From Geosiphon pyriformis (Eukaryota > Glomeromycota > Glomeromycetes > Archaeosporales > Geosiphonaceae): a stretch of 64,000 bases of DNA. The position numbers were made by a program, and so were the translations under genes. The notes beneath the pieces were generated by a model, which was not told the DNA's origin, made no database searches, and saw only the letters and a program-made list of their open reading frames with translations. The DNA lies in contig JAAOMT010000479.1 of assembly GCA_016748015.1 (NCBI GenBank), positions 474,888-538,887 on the forward strand, read 5' to 3'. The number at the start of each line of letters is the position of its first letter. Position 1 is the stretch's first letter. Positions 34,680 through 47,525 of the stretch are shown here, piece by piece.

Positions 34680-35039
34680 TTAAAATTCTCTAAAGAATTT
34701 ACTTTTGAAAAAAAGTTTTTTTGTTATTATCTTATTATTTTTTTTATCATTTTTCAACTTAATAATCCATTTTTTGTGAACTTGAAAGCTGTTTTCAGTA
34801 ATAGTATGTTAAAAAAAAAGACACTTAAAGAGATTTTTTTTGGTTCTGTTAAAGAATCTTTTTCTCAAAAAAAGAAGATTGTTCTTAGTAATATTAAGTA
34901 TTTTAGTGATGAAAAAATGTAGTTTTGATCAGATCTGGTTCTGATAGTTTATATTTAGATGCTAATAATAAATTTAGTAGTAATAGAAACAATAACATAA
35001 TAAAAAATATTAGCAGTAGATTTATTTTGAGTTTGGTGG
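34680..35039 (+). mobile_element. 5' fragment of a further LINE, cut by element C
   Basis: A short decayed reading frame (about 34800-34920: LKKKTLKEIFFGSVKESF, then SQKKKIVLSNIKYFSDE) has the Lys/Ser-rich character of the N-terminus of these LINE ORF1 proteins. I recall similar ORF1 starts in other arbuscular mycorrhizal LINE families. It stops at the LTR of element C (35040). The remainder is not seen on the other side of C. Confidence 0.5.
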
Positions 35040-35994
35040 TATTATAAGTAATTATTTGGGGTATGAAAACAAATAACAAATCTGTAACTTGGTGCTCAAT
35101 AGCTGGATAGTATTAGTAATATCTAAAAATTTTCATATTTAAAAGTTTTGATTGAGTCTTTTGTATAATAGACAGAGATTCAATAATAATATTCTTTGGT
35201 GATGTTTCAACTTTTCTTTTCCAACTTTCAAGTTGGTATGCTTTAATGTTTATTGCTTTCCAGAATATTTATATTCTGTTAATTTTTTTCTCAGCTTGGT
35301 GGCCAGTATTTTCTAATAAGTTATTCTCAATTTCAAGTGTTTATCCTTATTTCTGGGTCTTTTATTAGTGCTATTTCCTGATATTAGTACTTTGTGTATT
35401 AATCCTTTTAATCAGTTAGTAAATCAACAAACAAAAATAAAAAAATAAAAAAAAATAAAAAAATAAAAAATTAGTATTTTGTTAATAGTCATAATCAAGA
35501 ACTATTGTTTCAGTATAATTAAGTATTAGATGTTATTAACATGAAGTGTTGATAAATAGAAGAGTAATTAAATTCTCAAACAAATAACAATAATATGAAT
35601 TGGATAATAATAAATATGTTTTATTTGATATTTTTGTTAATAAATTTACTTTGATTGATATTATTATTTATAAAGTAAAGGTTAATCAATAATTAAGAAA
35701 AAAAATGCTAACTGAAAATAAACTGACTTTTGAATATTTTTTTCATTTCTAATACTATTATTATATATACATAATTAGTGTTATATAAAATTTCTGGAAT
35801 TCTACAATTTCTTTAAAAAAATCTTGGATTTCTGGATTTCAAGAATTCTGTAATTTTTTATAAAGAATTCTGGAATTCTGAGATTCTGGAATCCTGTAAT
35901 TTCTTTAGAAAAATTCTGAAATTTCTCTATTATTATGTTTTTTTCTGATTAATTATTCCTTTAATTATGATATTTTTAATTTCTATAAGTAATA
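35040..35994 (-). repeat. 3' LTR of element C (family C LTR)
   Basis: Begins TATTATAAGTAATTATTTGG and ends in TAAGTAATA. It aligns with LTRs at 42442-43331 (same orientation) and 59234-60070 (opposite). Orientation is taken from the attached minus-strand pol. It contains A/T-rich blocks at 35425-35470 and a run of GGAATTC-type palindromes at 35791-35930. Confidence 0.85.
35791..35930. repeat. GAATTC/TCTGGAATTC palindromic repeats in LTR C
   Basis: Repeated TTCTGGAATTCT-like units every 20-30 bases, each an approximate palindrome. The solo LTR at 59304-59441 has the same kind of array; the copy at 42442-43331 has a different palindrome instead. Confidence 0.7.
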
Positions 35995-36830
35995 TTATTC
36001 TCTCCTTTTTAATATTAAGCTTCATTAAAATTTTTTAAACTTTCTAGATTTTTTTCTTGGATTAATTTCATAACTTCTTTCTTCAGAATTGTTTTTGTAA
36101 TTTTCATTTGCAATTCATTAAATTAAATATTAATTAATTTTTTCAATTAATTAATAATTACAGTATCTATAGTTGAGTGTAATAATATTTTTGGTCTGTC
36201 TTAAAATTCTATTTGTAATTAGTAAATGGCTTTTGCATATGTAAATAAATTGTTCTTTTTAATAAGTTGTTCAATTTATTGTAGTTGAATTGGATTAATT
36301 TTTTTTGTTTTATCAGTATATAAGTTTTTAATGCTTAATTATTGTCTTAACTAATAATAATAAAAGTTCTTTGAATTTTGTTGTATTTATTGGTTCTAAT
36401 TTTTTAAGATCAATTTTTTTTTGATATTAATATTCTTGGATCTTTCAATGTCTTTTCTATCTTTCTTATTATTTTATTTACAGTATTTTCAGAAATGTGG
36501 TATCTGAAATATTGTTCTTTGGTTTGGTTTTTTCATGATATCCTTTTGTTTTTGTACTGTATTATGTGTTTATTGATGATAATTTCTATTGTTGAATCAG
36601 TTGTAAAAGTTGTTGTGTAAGTAAGTAAATGTTGTTAGTAATTTATATTTTTTTTTGTTGGTTTTGTTATGTATGCTGGTTTCTTATATATGATTCTAGT
36701 AGATCAATTTGACATGTTTGCTTCAATAATAATAATTGGTTCTAAATCTTGTAGAATCTTATCTGGTTCAAGTAGTATTCTTTGTACTTTCAGTTGTAAA
36801 ATATTATTGATAAATAATAATATTATATTG
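35995..36830 (-). pseudogene. Degraded post-integrase region of element C
   Basis: Lies where element A carries its intact accessory ORF. Minus-strand fragments rich in Lys, Asn and Ile remain (for example NKIIRKIEKTLKDPRIL near 36450-36510). I cannot show homology with the element A ORF by eye. Confidence 0.35.
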
Positions 36831-36839
36831 TAGTATAGT

Positions 36840-38120
36840 TTTAGTCAATCTCTATGTACTGCTTTAGCTAAAATTTTGTTGTTCTATCTTAGTTTATAAG
36901 TTTCATTTTCTAGAATTTCTTCAATGTGAAATAGTTTATCTCATTTGGTGTCAAATTTTTCACTCCATTGTTTTTCTACTTTGGTATAATATAAGAGTAT
37001 TTTGTCTTCAATTTTGAATTCAATTGGTTTATCTAGTAATTGGTTATTATGTTATTTTTTTTGTTTTTTTTGTGATCTTTGAATGTTATTAGCTGCTCTT
37101 TGTCTTTTGTTTTCCAATGTTTTCATTAATTCATATGTTCTTTGGAAGTTGGCTTCTGTTATTGGTTCTATTGGATATGTGTTGATGTTTATCTTAACTG
37201 GTAATGTTGCTGTTTTATTATAAACAAATTCAAATAGTGTTGCTTATATAATATCTTGTTTTATTGTTTAATAAGCAAATAATACTGATAATATAAACAA
37301 ATTCCATTTGTTCTGGTTTTCTTGGCTGATTTTCATTATCATTTTATACAATATTCTGTTAAATCTTTCAATTAAGACATTTGTTTGTAGATGATATAGT
37401 GATAATAATGGTCTTTTAATTCCAAATTTTTGACTTAATTTTGCTAATATTCTGTTTACAAAATAAGTTCCTTAATTTGATAGTAATTTTTTTAGACATT
37501 TGTATCTACAAATTAAATCTTTGTAAACAAATTTAGCTATAGATTTTGCATCTGCTCTTTGAATTGCTTTTGCTTTTGGCTATTTAGTAAGATAGTCCAT
37601 AGCTATTATTATATAATAATTGCCTCTACTGGTTATTTTTAATGATCTAACTAAGTCAATTCTAATTTGATTAAATAGTTGTCTCATTTTAATTGGTCTT
37701 AGTGGTTCACTTGGTCTTGTTTCTTTTTTTTTTTGACAAACATTACAATTTTGAACATATTAAATGATATCTGAATACATAGATGGCCAATAGTATCTTT
37801 TTCTGGTTTTTTCTATAGTTGTTTCTTTATGAAAATATCCTGCTGTTGGATCTGAGTGTATGTTAAATAGTATTATTTTTTTCTCTGGTTCTGTGATAAT
37901 TTTGAGTGATTGATCTGAATATTTTCTGTTTTTCTGGTATAATATATCTTGGTAAATAATAAAATATTTTGATTGTTGTTTTATGTTGTTTTGTTCCTTT
38001 TGAGATAATTTTTCCTTGAATTGTTGAGTATTAATATAATATTGGAGTTGTTGATATTTTTGTGTGTTTATTTTTTGTTATATTTTTGGGTTGAAATATT
38101 CTTAGATTTGTTTCATTTAT
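36840..38120 (-). pseudogene. Element C integrase
   Basis: Minus strand, in order: zinc-domain remnants (CQK.. near 37740), the core with NYYIIIAMDYLTK (about 37590-37630) and the C-terminal block (HIEEILENETYKL, about 36895-36930). Stops break it repeatedly, including TAG for Trp after DYLTK. Confidence 0.85.
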
Positions 38121-38229
38121 GACAAATCATTGACAATTTTATTTTATTTTATTTTTTTATAATATACTGTATAATTGAATGATAATAGTTTTATTTTCTA
38201 TCTTGCATAGTAATTATTTCCAAATTTCT

Positions 38230-39760
38230 GCTTTTAAATTAATGTCAATTCTTTGTAATCAGTGTATACATCAAACTTTTGACTTAAATATTCTTTTTAT
38301 TTTATAACAGTCTAATAGATAGCCAAATATTCTAATGCTGAAGTTCTATAGTTCTTTTCAGCTGAGCTTAAGCTTCTCCTAGTATATACTATTAAGTGTT
38401 TTCTTCTATTTGGTTTTTTTTGTAACAATACTGCTCTCAATACTTGATCTGATGCATTGGTAATGATAATGAATAATTTGCTGTAATCTAAATAAATTAG
38501 TACTGAGGCTTGAATAAGCTTTTTTCTCAAGATATCAAAAGCTTTTTGTTGACTTTCAGTCTATTTGTATTTTACATTTTTGGCTTGGAGCTGATAAAAT
38601 GGTTGAGCCAATTTGAAAAAATTCTGAATAAAGCAGCAGTAGTATCTAGCAAATCCCAAAAATGCTCTTAATTCTGTGAGATTTGTTGATACTAGAAAGT
38701 TTTTGACAATCTCAATCGTATTTGAATCTGTTTTAATACCATCTTTGTTTACAACATATTTCAAAAATTTCAGTTCTGTTTTGCCAAAGAAGTATTTAAT
38801 TGTGTTTAATTTCAATCCAGCTCTTCTTAATCTCTCAAACACTTGCTGAAGATAGTGCAAATACTCATCAAATATTTTTGAACATATATTGGTGTCATCC
38901 AAATACATAACTACTGATTTCTATAGTAGTTTAGTATAGATGATTTCTATTAGCAATTGAAAGATAACTGGAGTATTTATTAAGCCAAATAACATAACAT
39001 TGAATTTAAAGTTTTCTTCTCTGGTTGTAAATACTGTTTTTTCTTTATCAGTTAGATTCATAACTACTTACCAGTAATCACTGTTTAGATCCAATATTAA
39101 AAACTATTTCTTTCCTCTAAATGCATTAAATAGTTCTTGAATCTGTGGAGTTGAATAACTGTTTTCACAAGTAATACTGTTAAGTTTTCTGTAATCTACA
39201 CAAAAACAGATTTTTCCATTTTTCTTCTAAACTAGTACTACTGGTAATAACTATGAACTTATTGATAATTAAATTAACTCATTGTTTAACATCCAGTTGA
39301 TTTCTTGTTGGATGATTTTATGGCTTGCTAATAGTACTTTATATGTTTTTTGTTTAATTAATATTGTATCTCTTGTCTTGATTTAGTATTAGATGATATT
39401 TATTCTGCCAAATTCATTTTTACTGGCAAAAATGTTAGTGAAATTGTTGAGTAGTATTTTAAGTTGTATATGTTGAAGTGGATCTAAATTTCCCAAATTT
39501 ATTTGGTCTAATTGTTTTGGTTAGAGCAAATAATATTCTTCTCATCTGTATATTGTTTGTAATATGATATCTACATATTTACAAAGCTGTAGAAAATTTG
39601 AAATAAGGTTTGGTAGTTGGTCCTCAATTTTAGTGCTTAAGTATCTAATGGTGGTTTTACTTAGTATTTTAATGGTGTCTTTAGTTGTATAAGAATTTTA
39701 ATGTGTTTATTGTTCTTGGCTAATATGTAAAGATTGGTAATTCTAATCTTTCCTGATTTA
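38230..39760 (-). pseudogene. Element C reverse transcriptase and RNase H
   Basis: The open piece 38908-38561 starts at the active site YLDD (about 38894-38905, both Asp kept) and includes LRRAGLKLN, FLKYVVNKDGI and LRAFLGFARYY. The next piece, 38530-38312, is RNase H (IITNASDQVLRAVLLQ, where the first catalytic Asp has become Asn, and YRTSALEYLA). Upstream RT blocks, about 39000-39260, are broken (CFCVDYRKLNS-like near 39190-39215). Confidence 0.88.
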
Positions 39761-39889
39761 TAAATAATTGGTTTTGCTTCAAAAATCTGGGGCTGGTTCC
39801 TTATTTTTCTTTCTATCACTAATATGTACTGGTCATATAATAGAATAAAAACTAATTAATAAGTGGAGATAATTTTTTCCTTATTAATT

Positions 39890-40553
39890 GTTTCTTTTTT
39901 TGCCATATTAATTAGTATATTTAATTTATTTGTGGATTTAAATCCATTTTTTCTTCTTGTTGTAATTCCTAACTCTTTTTTTTTTCTTATTAAAATTAAT
40001 TAGGCTATTTTCATCAAAGATAGAAATATTGTCTGTGTTATCTTTTTATTTAATTCAATTATATATGGTTTTTCTGATTCATTTTATAGTATTGTGATAA
40101 TATTTTCTATATATCTCACATTAATTATTTCTTCTTTAATGCTGATTTTTTTTTTGTTAAACTAGATCTGGATGCTAATTGAATTATTGTTGTTGCTAGA
40201 ATTTCCAATGCTATCTTTAAATTAACACAAGTACATATATTAGATTTCAATATTATAGCATATTTTCTTGGATATCTTAGATCAAATCCTAAATTAGTAT
40301 TATGCATGCATTCTGGCATAATATCTTTATTATTATCACTGAACCATCTTAGTTTCTGTTCTATAGATAGATCTGAAAGTGCAATATATTGTTTAAATTT
40401 TAAATCAAAGTTTGAATTGTTATTGCCATAGTGAATAAAGTTGAAACTATTGTTGTTATTATTGTTAAAATCTGAATTAAGATTAAATTTTGATTTCAAT
40501 TTCACTATATATTCACTAATTAGTTTTTTTTCTTCTGGGATCAAATAGATCAT
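39890..40553 (-). pseudogene. Element C dUTPase domain (frameshifted)
   Basis: The open piece 40553-40125 carries motif I (NLGFDLRYP, about 40270-40305), the connecting strand with CVNLKIALEI and motif II (ASRSSLTKK, about 40150-40178). The frame then shifts. Motif III continues in another frame as IINVRY (N codon 40120-40122), motif IV as KKITQTIF (about 40040) and motif V as GFKST (39932-39946), followed by the RT. Motifs I-V in order identify a trimeric dUTPase. Motif III has Asn for the catalytic Asp, and motif V has lost a glycine (GFGSTG in element A). Confidence 0.85.
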
Positions 40554-40813
40554 GCATGGTAGTAGATTGTGAATAAATTACAATCATTACAATAATCAAA
40601 GTCACTGAGAATTAGGCAATGTTTATACAATCTTGTATTTAACTGTTTTAAATACTGTTTTTGCTCTTTTTTAGTGAGTGCTAGGTTCTGGTAGTGTTTA
40701 TAGAAGTATTCTGAATTATTTAAAATATCAATAAAAACATCTAAATTAAAGATAAGAATGGTTTCAACTGGTTTTGATGGGTTATTTTTGATTGCTAATA
40801 TTTTGTTGAACAA
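40550..40813 (-). pseudogene. Cys-rich segment upstream of the element C dUTPase
   Basis: An 87-codon open piece, continuous in position with the dUTPase segment, ends with HCLILSDFDYCNDCNLF, a possible zinc site of the form C-X8-C-X2-C. It precedes the dUTPase as an N-terminal extension. No gag or protease motif is seen in it. Function unknown. Confidence 0.5.
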
Positions 40814-41189
40814 AGTGCCTTCAATTTTAGTACTTACTATTCACCAAATTTTGTTTTTATTGTGAGAATAGTGCTCAATTTTACACAGTGTTAAAGAGTG
40901 TTTTTTAGTTTACCCAATCACTTATTAGAATTGTGTATTAATATAATACATTATATATTCCTTTTTAACCAGAAATCTTCTTCCATATTCTTTTATTAAG
41001 TAGTGTTTTTCCAATTAAAATTTGTGAATTTTAAAACAGTATTAATTATAAAAAAATTTGATTTAATGTAAAATTTATTTATTAATTTGTAATAGTTAAA
41101 TAATTATCAAAAAAGATAATTCTAAGCTAAATATATTTTTTTTAAAAAAGTTTTTTTATAAATTTATTATAATATTATTCTATAATTTA

Positions 41190-41310
41190 GTATTTTTATT
41201 ATTATTATTATTATTATTTAATAAATACAATCCAACTACTATCTAGTACAAAAAAACAAACTAAGTAATTTTAACTAAATATAATTTATGTATTTACTAC
41301 ATATAACTAG
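41190..41310 (-). mobile_element. LINE5 3' tail, left part (split by element B)
   Basis: Starts with an A/T tail (ATT repeats, 41201-41220), then the LINE 3' end block (rc; CAACTACTATCTAGTAC at about 41232-41248) and TTTACTACATATAACTAG, as in the LINE tails at 25530 and 52170. It is cut at 41310 by LTR B and resumes at 51877. Confidence 0.75.
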
Positions 41311-42300
41311 TACTATAAGTAAACTTAGTGAAGTATTATAATAATATTTAATATTCTAAATTTGAATATATAAACTATAAGGTTTTTTTTGATTACATAG
41401 AAAATGTTAAAGTTTATTAGTCTTTAAAGATTTCACTATATGTAAATTTATTTGTGAAGTTTTTTGGTTATAAGACATAAAGATATGTTTTTGGCAATTT
41501 GTAGTTGTAAATATAAGTTATTTTTTCTAAGTTAATTAAGTACAGTTACAAAAATTTAATATTGTTTTTTTGCTTTTTTAGTAAGCTAAAAAAATAAAAT
41601 TAATATTCAAACTTAAAAAAAGTTTCTTTTTTTTATCAAACTATCATGAAATTTATTTTCAAATAATTAATTTTTTTTATTACTATTTTACAAAAATAAA
41701 TAAAATAAAAAATAAAAAAATAAAAAAAAATAAAAAAAAAAATTTAGTATTATTAATTACCATAATTAAAAATAATTAATCCAAGTTGTTAAGATTTTAA
41801 AACTATTTATATTAATAGTATCTGACTTAAAATAAGAAAAACAATTAATTTAATTTTAATAACATGAATTTTGTGATCATATATAAGAGGATTGAATAAT
41901 ATTTTTATTTAATAATAAATAGAAAAATATAAAAAAAATAAGATAAAAAAATTTTTATCAAGTTTAAAGCTAAGATATGTTTTAAAAGAATAGGTTTTTG
42001 TTTTTTGTCTTTTTTTCTATTTGCTAAAACTACTTGTTTTTATATATATTTTTTAGTTTTACAAGATTGTTTTAATTATTTATTATTATTAATTATTGCT
42101 TACTATTTCTATTATTGTTTTGTTTTTTTATGCTATAACTAGCTATTTTGTGCTATTTTATGTTATTGTGTATTATTTTGTGTTGTCTTAAATTATTATA
42201 CATTATTCTGTATTATTTTGTATTATTATGTTTTTTATATTATTATGTATTAATTATGTTTTTTCAATAGATTTAAATTGGTTTTTCTACTTGGGTAATA
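41311..42300 (-). repeat. 3' LTR of element B
   Basis: Aligns along its length with 50915-51875 (direct repeat). Inner end reads GGTAATA, the decayed inverted repeat of the TATTAC terminus. A purine run (rc of 42303-42317) adjoins it, as expected for a polypurine tract. Confidence 0.85.
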
Positions 42301-42441
42301 TTATTTCTTCTTTTTAAAATTGAGTTTTTACAAAATTATATGTATTTGTAAAAATTGTTCTTTTGATATAATATTTAATTGTTGTGTTAAGTATTGTTTT
42401 TTGTAGATTTTTAAACTATGAATTTGTTATTTATTTTATGT

Positions 42442-43331
42442 TGTTACAAGTGATTATTTGGGGTGTTAATACAAATAACAAATCTATAACTTGGTGCTCA
42501 ATAGCTGAATTATGTTAGTAATATTAAAAGATTTTGGTAATCTGAAGGTTTTAGGTTGGAGTTTTTTGTATAATAAACAGAAATTTAATAGTTGTTTTTA
42601 ATAACCTCCTAGAATAATTATTCTGTCAAATTTTTTTCTTCAACATGATAGCTGGTTTATTCTGGTAATTATGCTTTTTTGGTAAACTATCTATTAAGTT
42701 CTAAATTCTATACTCTTATTTTTGGATCTTTTATCAGACTATCCTTAATGTCAATTACTTAGTATTTAATCTCTTTAATCAATTAGTAATCAACAAACAA
42801 CAAAGAAAATAAAAAAAATAAAAAAAGGAAATAAGAATTAGTATTCTATCAATAGTTATAATTAAGAGTTATTGTTCTAATGTAATTAAGTATTAGATTC
42901 TATTAATATGGAGTGTTGATAAAGTGAAGATAATTAATATTCTTTAATCAAGTGATAATAATATGGATTTAAGTAGTAATTAATAATTTATTGATATGTG
43001 ATATGGATTTTGAACTGCTTTTAACTGTGTTTCTTAATTGAGAATTTTAGTTATATGTTTTGTCTTTTCTGTTTTTAACACTTTCACTATATATATATAA
43101 TTGATGTTCTACAAGATCTCACATATTTATAAACAATGTATTATAATTTTTTAAACAATATTCATATTGCTAAGCAATATGCTTTAATCTATTAATATTG
43201 CTCATATTGCTAAGCAATGTGCCATAATTTACTAGTAATATGCTTACATGTTTAATACTACTTTCTTATTGGTCTATTTTTCTTATCTGTTTTTCTTATT
43301 ATTTCTTTTGTACTCTTTTCTATGAGTAATA
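42442..43331 (-). repeat. Solo LTR of family C inside element B
   Basis: Starts TGTTACAAGTGATTATTTGG, ends TATGAGTAATA and aligns with 35040-35994. No target duplication could be recognised. It contains two copies of a 19-bp palindrome (43163-43181, 43203-43221). Confidence 0.82.
43163..43221. repeat. Two copies of the palindrome CATATTGCTAAGCAATATG
   Basis: Nine-base arms are perfect in the first copy; the second has one change (AGCAATGTG). They are 40 bp apart and sit where other family C LTRs carry GAATTC-type palindromes. Confidence 0.75.
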
Positions 43332-43899
43332 ATATTGTTAATTGTAATAGTTTTTAGTAAATTGTCTAATAATATGACTAAACAACATTTAAATATTAAA
43401 TACAATTAGTATATTGCTTTGTAATATAATATTAAGTTGTTTCTTCTAACAAATTTTTTTACTTGTTTCAGAGCTTTTTTATTAAATATTTGTTTGTTGA
43501 TATTTAAGTATAATGTTTATAAGTTTAATTTTTAAAAAACCAGTAAATTAATAAAAAGTTTTTTTTCCAAGTTTTAAAAGTTTTTAGTATTTAATCTCTT
43601 ATGTCTAATTCTATAACTAATTTATTTAAAGCTTTTTTAATTTTTTCAAACATATAAAACCATGTATTTTTTTTTTTCTCTTTTGATTGTTTATAAAAAT
43701 AAAAATACTTACTTTTAGTTAAATTCTTATTCAATTTTTTCTTACTCATATTTTTATATTGTATTTTTTTTCTATCAATTGTAATTTTTATTAGTATTAT
43801 AGATTGTTAAATTGTTTTAAATAGTTGTTGTAAAAGTTTCAAGATTTTGTTTAAAAGATTTATATTACAAGTATTATTAATTTTTTTCATATTTTTGGT

Positions 43900-46800
43900 A
43901 TTTATATATTTATTTTATGTAATTCAAATTATCATACATAGATTGTGTTCAATAATAATAATTGGTTTTAGATTTTATAGTATATTTTCTAATCTAATTA
44001 ATAGAATTTATGTTTTTAGTTAAAATACAAATAATGATAATTTTTGTGTTATATGATAAATTCTTAAACAATTTTTATATGTAGTTTTTTTTAAAATCCT
44101 GTCTTTTAATAATAATTTGTAAACTTTATTGTCTAAAACTTTATATATTTAAAATAATTTGTCTTATTTTAAGTCAAACTTTTCACTTTACTGTTTTTTA
44201 GCTTTAATATAATATAATAATACTTGATTTTCAATCTTAAATTCAATTAATTAATTTAGTAAATAATTATTATGTCTTTTTTTTTGTTGTTTTTAAGTAT
44301 TATTAATATTGTTAACTGTTATTTTATGATTGTTTTTTAATGTTTCTATAAAATGATATGTTTTTTGATACAAAGTAACTTTAAAATTTTTTTTGGTAAT
44401 TGTTTTTGTTAAAAAAAATATATTTTTTATTTAATAAATAATGTGGTTTTTCTTCTATAAACTAATTTAAACAATATAAACTGAATAGTATTTTGCTTTA
44501 ATGTTTAATATACAAATAATACTAAAGATATAAATAAGTCTTATTTTTACATATTTTTGTAACTTATTTTTGCTAATATTTTATATAATATTTGGTTAAA
44601 TTATTCAAATAATTTATTTATTTAAAAATAATATAGTAATAATAATAATTATTTTATTATAAATTATTAGTTTAATTTAGTAAATATGCTATTAATAAAA
44701 TAAGTTTTTTGGTCAAACAATAATTTTTTTGGGTATTCATATTAGTAGATTAGATTTTAATATATAAATTTAGCTATTGTTTTGGTATTTGCCACTTGAA
44801 TAGTTTTAGTTTTAAACTATTTAATAAGATAGTTTATAGCTACAGTAATATAGCAATTTTTTTTAGAGATAATTGAGAAAAATTTAACTAAATTAATTTT
44901 AATTCTATTAAATAAATTTCTAACTAAAATAGATTAAAATAGTTTTATTATTTTGGCTTTATCTTTTTTTTGATAGAAGTTACAATTAAAAATATATTCG
45001 AAAATATTCTTATATATTGTTGGCCAATAATATAAATTAATTATTTTCTCTAAAGTAATATTTTTATTAAAGTATTCTGTTATTAGATTAGAGTATATGC
45101 TAAATAAAACAATTTTTTTTATTATCTTTTATAACTTATTATAATGTAGTGTAATTTTGGCATTTTTAATAATATAATTAGTTATTTTACAAAAAATAGT
45201 TTAAGCTTGTTTTTATATAACACTTTGTTTTTATTAAAACAGTTTCTCTTTAAATTAAAGTGTTAATAGATATTTGTATAATTATTAATAAATGGCTATA
45301 ACTATTAGTCAAAATTAGATTTGAGTTATTTTTAATAACTTATTAGTATTGGTGTTTTTAGCTCTTTTTTATAATGTATTTTGTATGAAAATTGTTACAG
45401 ATAAGTATTTTATCTTGTATATTTTTTTTTAAGTTGTGATTTGTTAAATAATCAAATAAGTTTTTTATAATTAATATATAAATTAAATAATTAACAAAAA
45501 TAATATTTTTAGTTTTATATAGCCTAATAAATAATAAAAGATTTTAAATCAATAGTATTATATATTTTTTTAACAGTACTAATATTGCAGTTAACATAAA
45601 TAATTTTATATTTTTAACTATTGAATTTGATTGTAATAAAATGGCTTTTAGTGTATTTTTTGATATATCTATAATAATAATAAAATGTTTATTAAAGTTT
45701 AAGTAACTTAGAATTGATGTTTTTATAAGTTGTTATTTAAAATAATTTAAAGTTTTTTGCTAATTAGCCTTTTATAAATATAGAATATGTTTTAATAATA
45801 GATAATAAAAAGATTTGGTAATATTAAAAAAGTTTTTGACAAATTATTAATAGTATTTAGCCAGTTTTAAAAAAAATTTTAGTTTTTTAGGTTGGTTAAA
45901 ACAAAAAAATTTTAATTTTTGAATTTTGTTAAGATTTAATTTTATTTTATTTTTATTAATAATGTGTTTCAGAAATTTTAGCTTGGTTTTTTTAAAAAAA
46001 CATTTATTAAGATTAGGTTTTAGTTTTAAATTCTTAAGACAATTAAAAATTTGTTAAAAATAGCACAAATAGATATCAAAAATTTCAGAAAATACATTTA
46101 TATTATTTAAATATACTACAACTAATTTCCAAAAAATTTTCTTGTATATGATATTTATAAGATATTAAAAAGTAGCAGAAATATTACAAAATTCAAAAAA
46201 CATTATATTAAATTTAAAATTTATATTTTAAGTGGTGAATGTCATTTTTTTTTGTCTAAGAAATCTATTTTAATTTGTTAATATTCATTAACTAAATCTA
46301 AGAATGAGAACTATTTCTTATTTTTTAAATTATCCAGAATTTTTTGAATAAAAAAAATTAAGTAATTATCTCTTTAAGTGATATTGTTAAGTTTTTAATA
46401 GTTTACACAGAAATTATTTATTTTATTTTTTTTGGTAACTAATACAACAGATAAAAACCAAAAGCTTAGTAATTTTTTAATTAATTTATTATTTAGCATC
46501 TATTATTTTTTTTTTAATTAATTTATTATCAACTAAAATTATTTAATAGACTTGTTATTTAATAAATCTGGCATTTTTTATGTTAATTTTATGCTTTATA
46601 ATATTAATATATCTGAATTTGTTTTTACTGGTAAAAATATTAACATATTAATTTAAAAGAACTTTGAGTTATATTTGCTATAAAGTATTTAAATTTTCTA
46701 AGTTTAATTTATTGATTTTTTTTATTATGAATAAAAAGCTTTTTTTTAACAAGTTTTATACTTAAAAATAATATTATGTAAAATTAGAAATAAATTAGAG

Positions 46801-47480
46801 TTTTTTGAGATTTTAAATGTTTAGAAAAATAGAATTAATAAAAATTTTTTTGAGAATCTTAATAACATCTTTGATTAAATTATAAATAAGAATTTTAAAA
46901 TATTTGTAAGCTTTGACAAGTATATATAAATTTGCAATATTAGCTAAAAAACAGATTTTTAGAACTATTTTAAATAATAAAACTTAATTCTGAATTTTTT
47001 AATTAACTTTTAGAATGTATTGTCAATATAATTGAATAAAAATAATAGTATTAATATAGATAAATTTTACTTTATCAATAATGTTTTTCACAAAATTAAC
47101 TTGTATATTTTTTTTTATTTGACTTAAATTCTTGAATTTTTTAAGCAATAAAACCTAATTTTTTTTGAAATTAGTTAAAAATTTTTTACAAAAAGTAGAA
47201 AGATAGTTTGTACAATTTTTTTTTAGGATTTAATTATATAAGACTTATTAAAATTGTTTTAAATTATTATAATTATATTTTTAGTATATCTAATATTAAT
47301 TATTTTTTTTTAATATTAATTTTTTTGTTTACAAAACTAGACCAGAATGCAATTTAAACTATGATATTAATGGAAATTTTTAAAGTTAATTTAAATCTAT
47401 TTTTATAAAAAAATAGAGTATTATAACTATAAAAAAATATTTAAAATACTTTAAATTGAATTTAACATTATTTTTATATG
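43900..47480 (-). pseudogene. Element B pol remnants: dUTPase, RT, RNase H, integrase
   Basis: Homologous block by block to element C. The dUTPase remnant (about 47450-46900) retains FNLKY (motif I), the IINIRYTKN motif III (N codon 47295-47297) and KKIVQTIF (motif IV). The RT active site reads YLNN at 46102-46113, so both catalytic Asp codons have become AAT. The integrase C-terminal region is near 44150. The frame is broken dozens of times. Confidence 0.82.
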
Positions 47481-47494
47481 CTTTTTGGAGCATA

Positions 47495-47525
<31 letters not shown>

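Larger units (their letters stand above)
35040..41180 (-). mobile_element. Ty3/gypsy element C, 5'-truncated
   Basis: Minus-strand element. The left (3') LTR is 35040-35994, followed inward by a degraded post-integrase region, integrase, RNase H, RT, dUTPase and a Cys-rich segment up to about 40813. No LTR of this family and no gag is found at the right end before the LINE tail at about 41190, whereas the related element B has about 3 kb more there. C therefore lacks its 5' part. Confidence 0.85.

Noticed and set aside
47495-47525. CRISPR-like or satellite repeat (ATT runs here and at 41201-41220)
   Set aside because: These are simple trinucleotide runs. The one at 41201 belongs to a LINE tail; no spacers are present.
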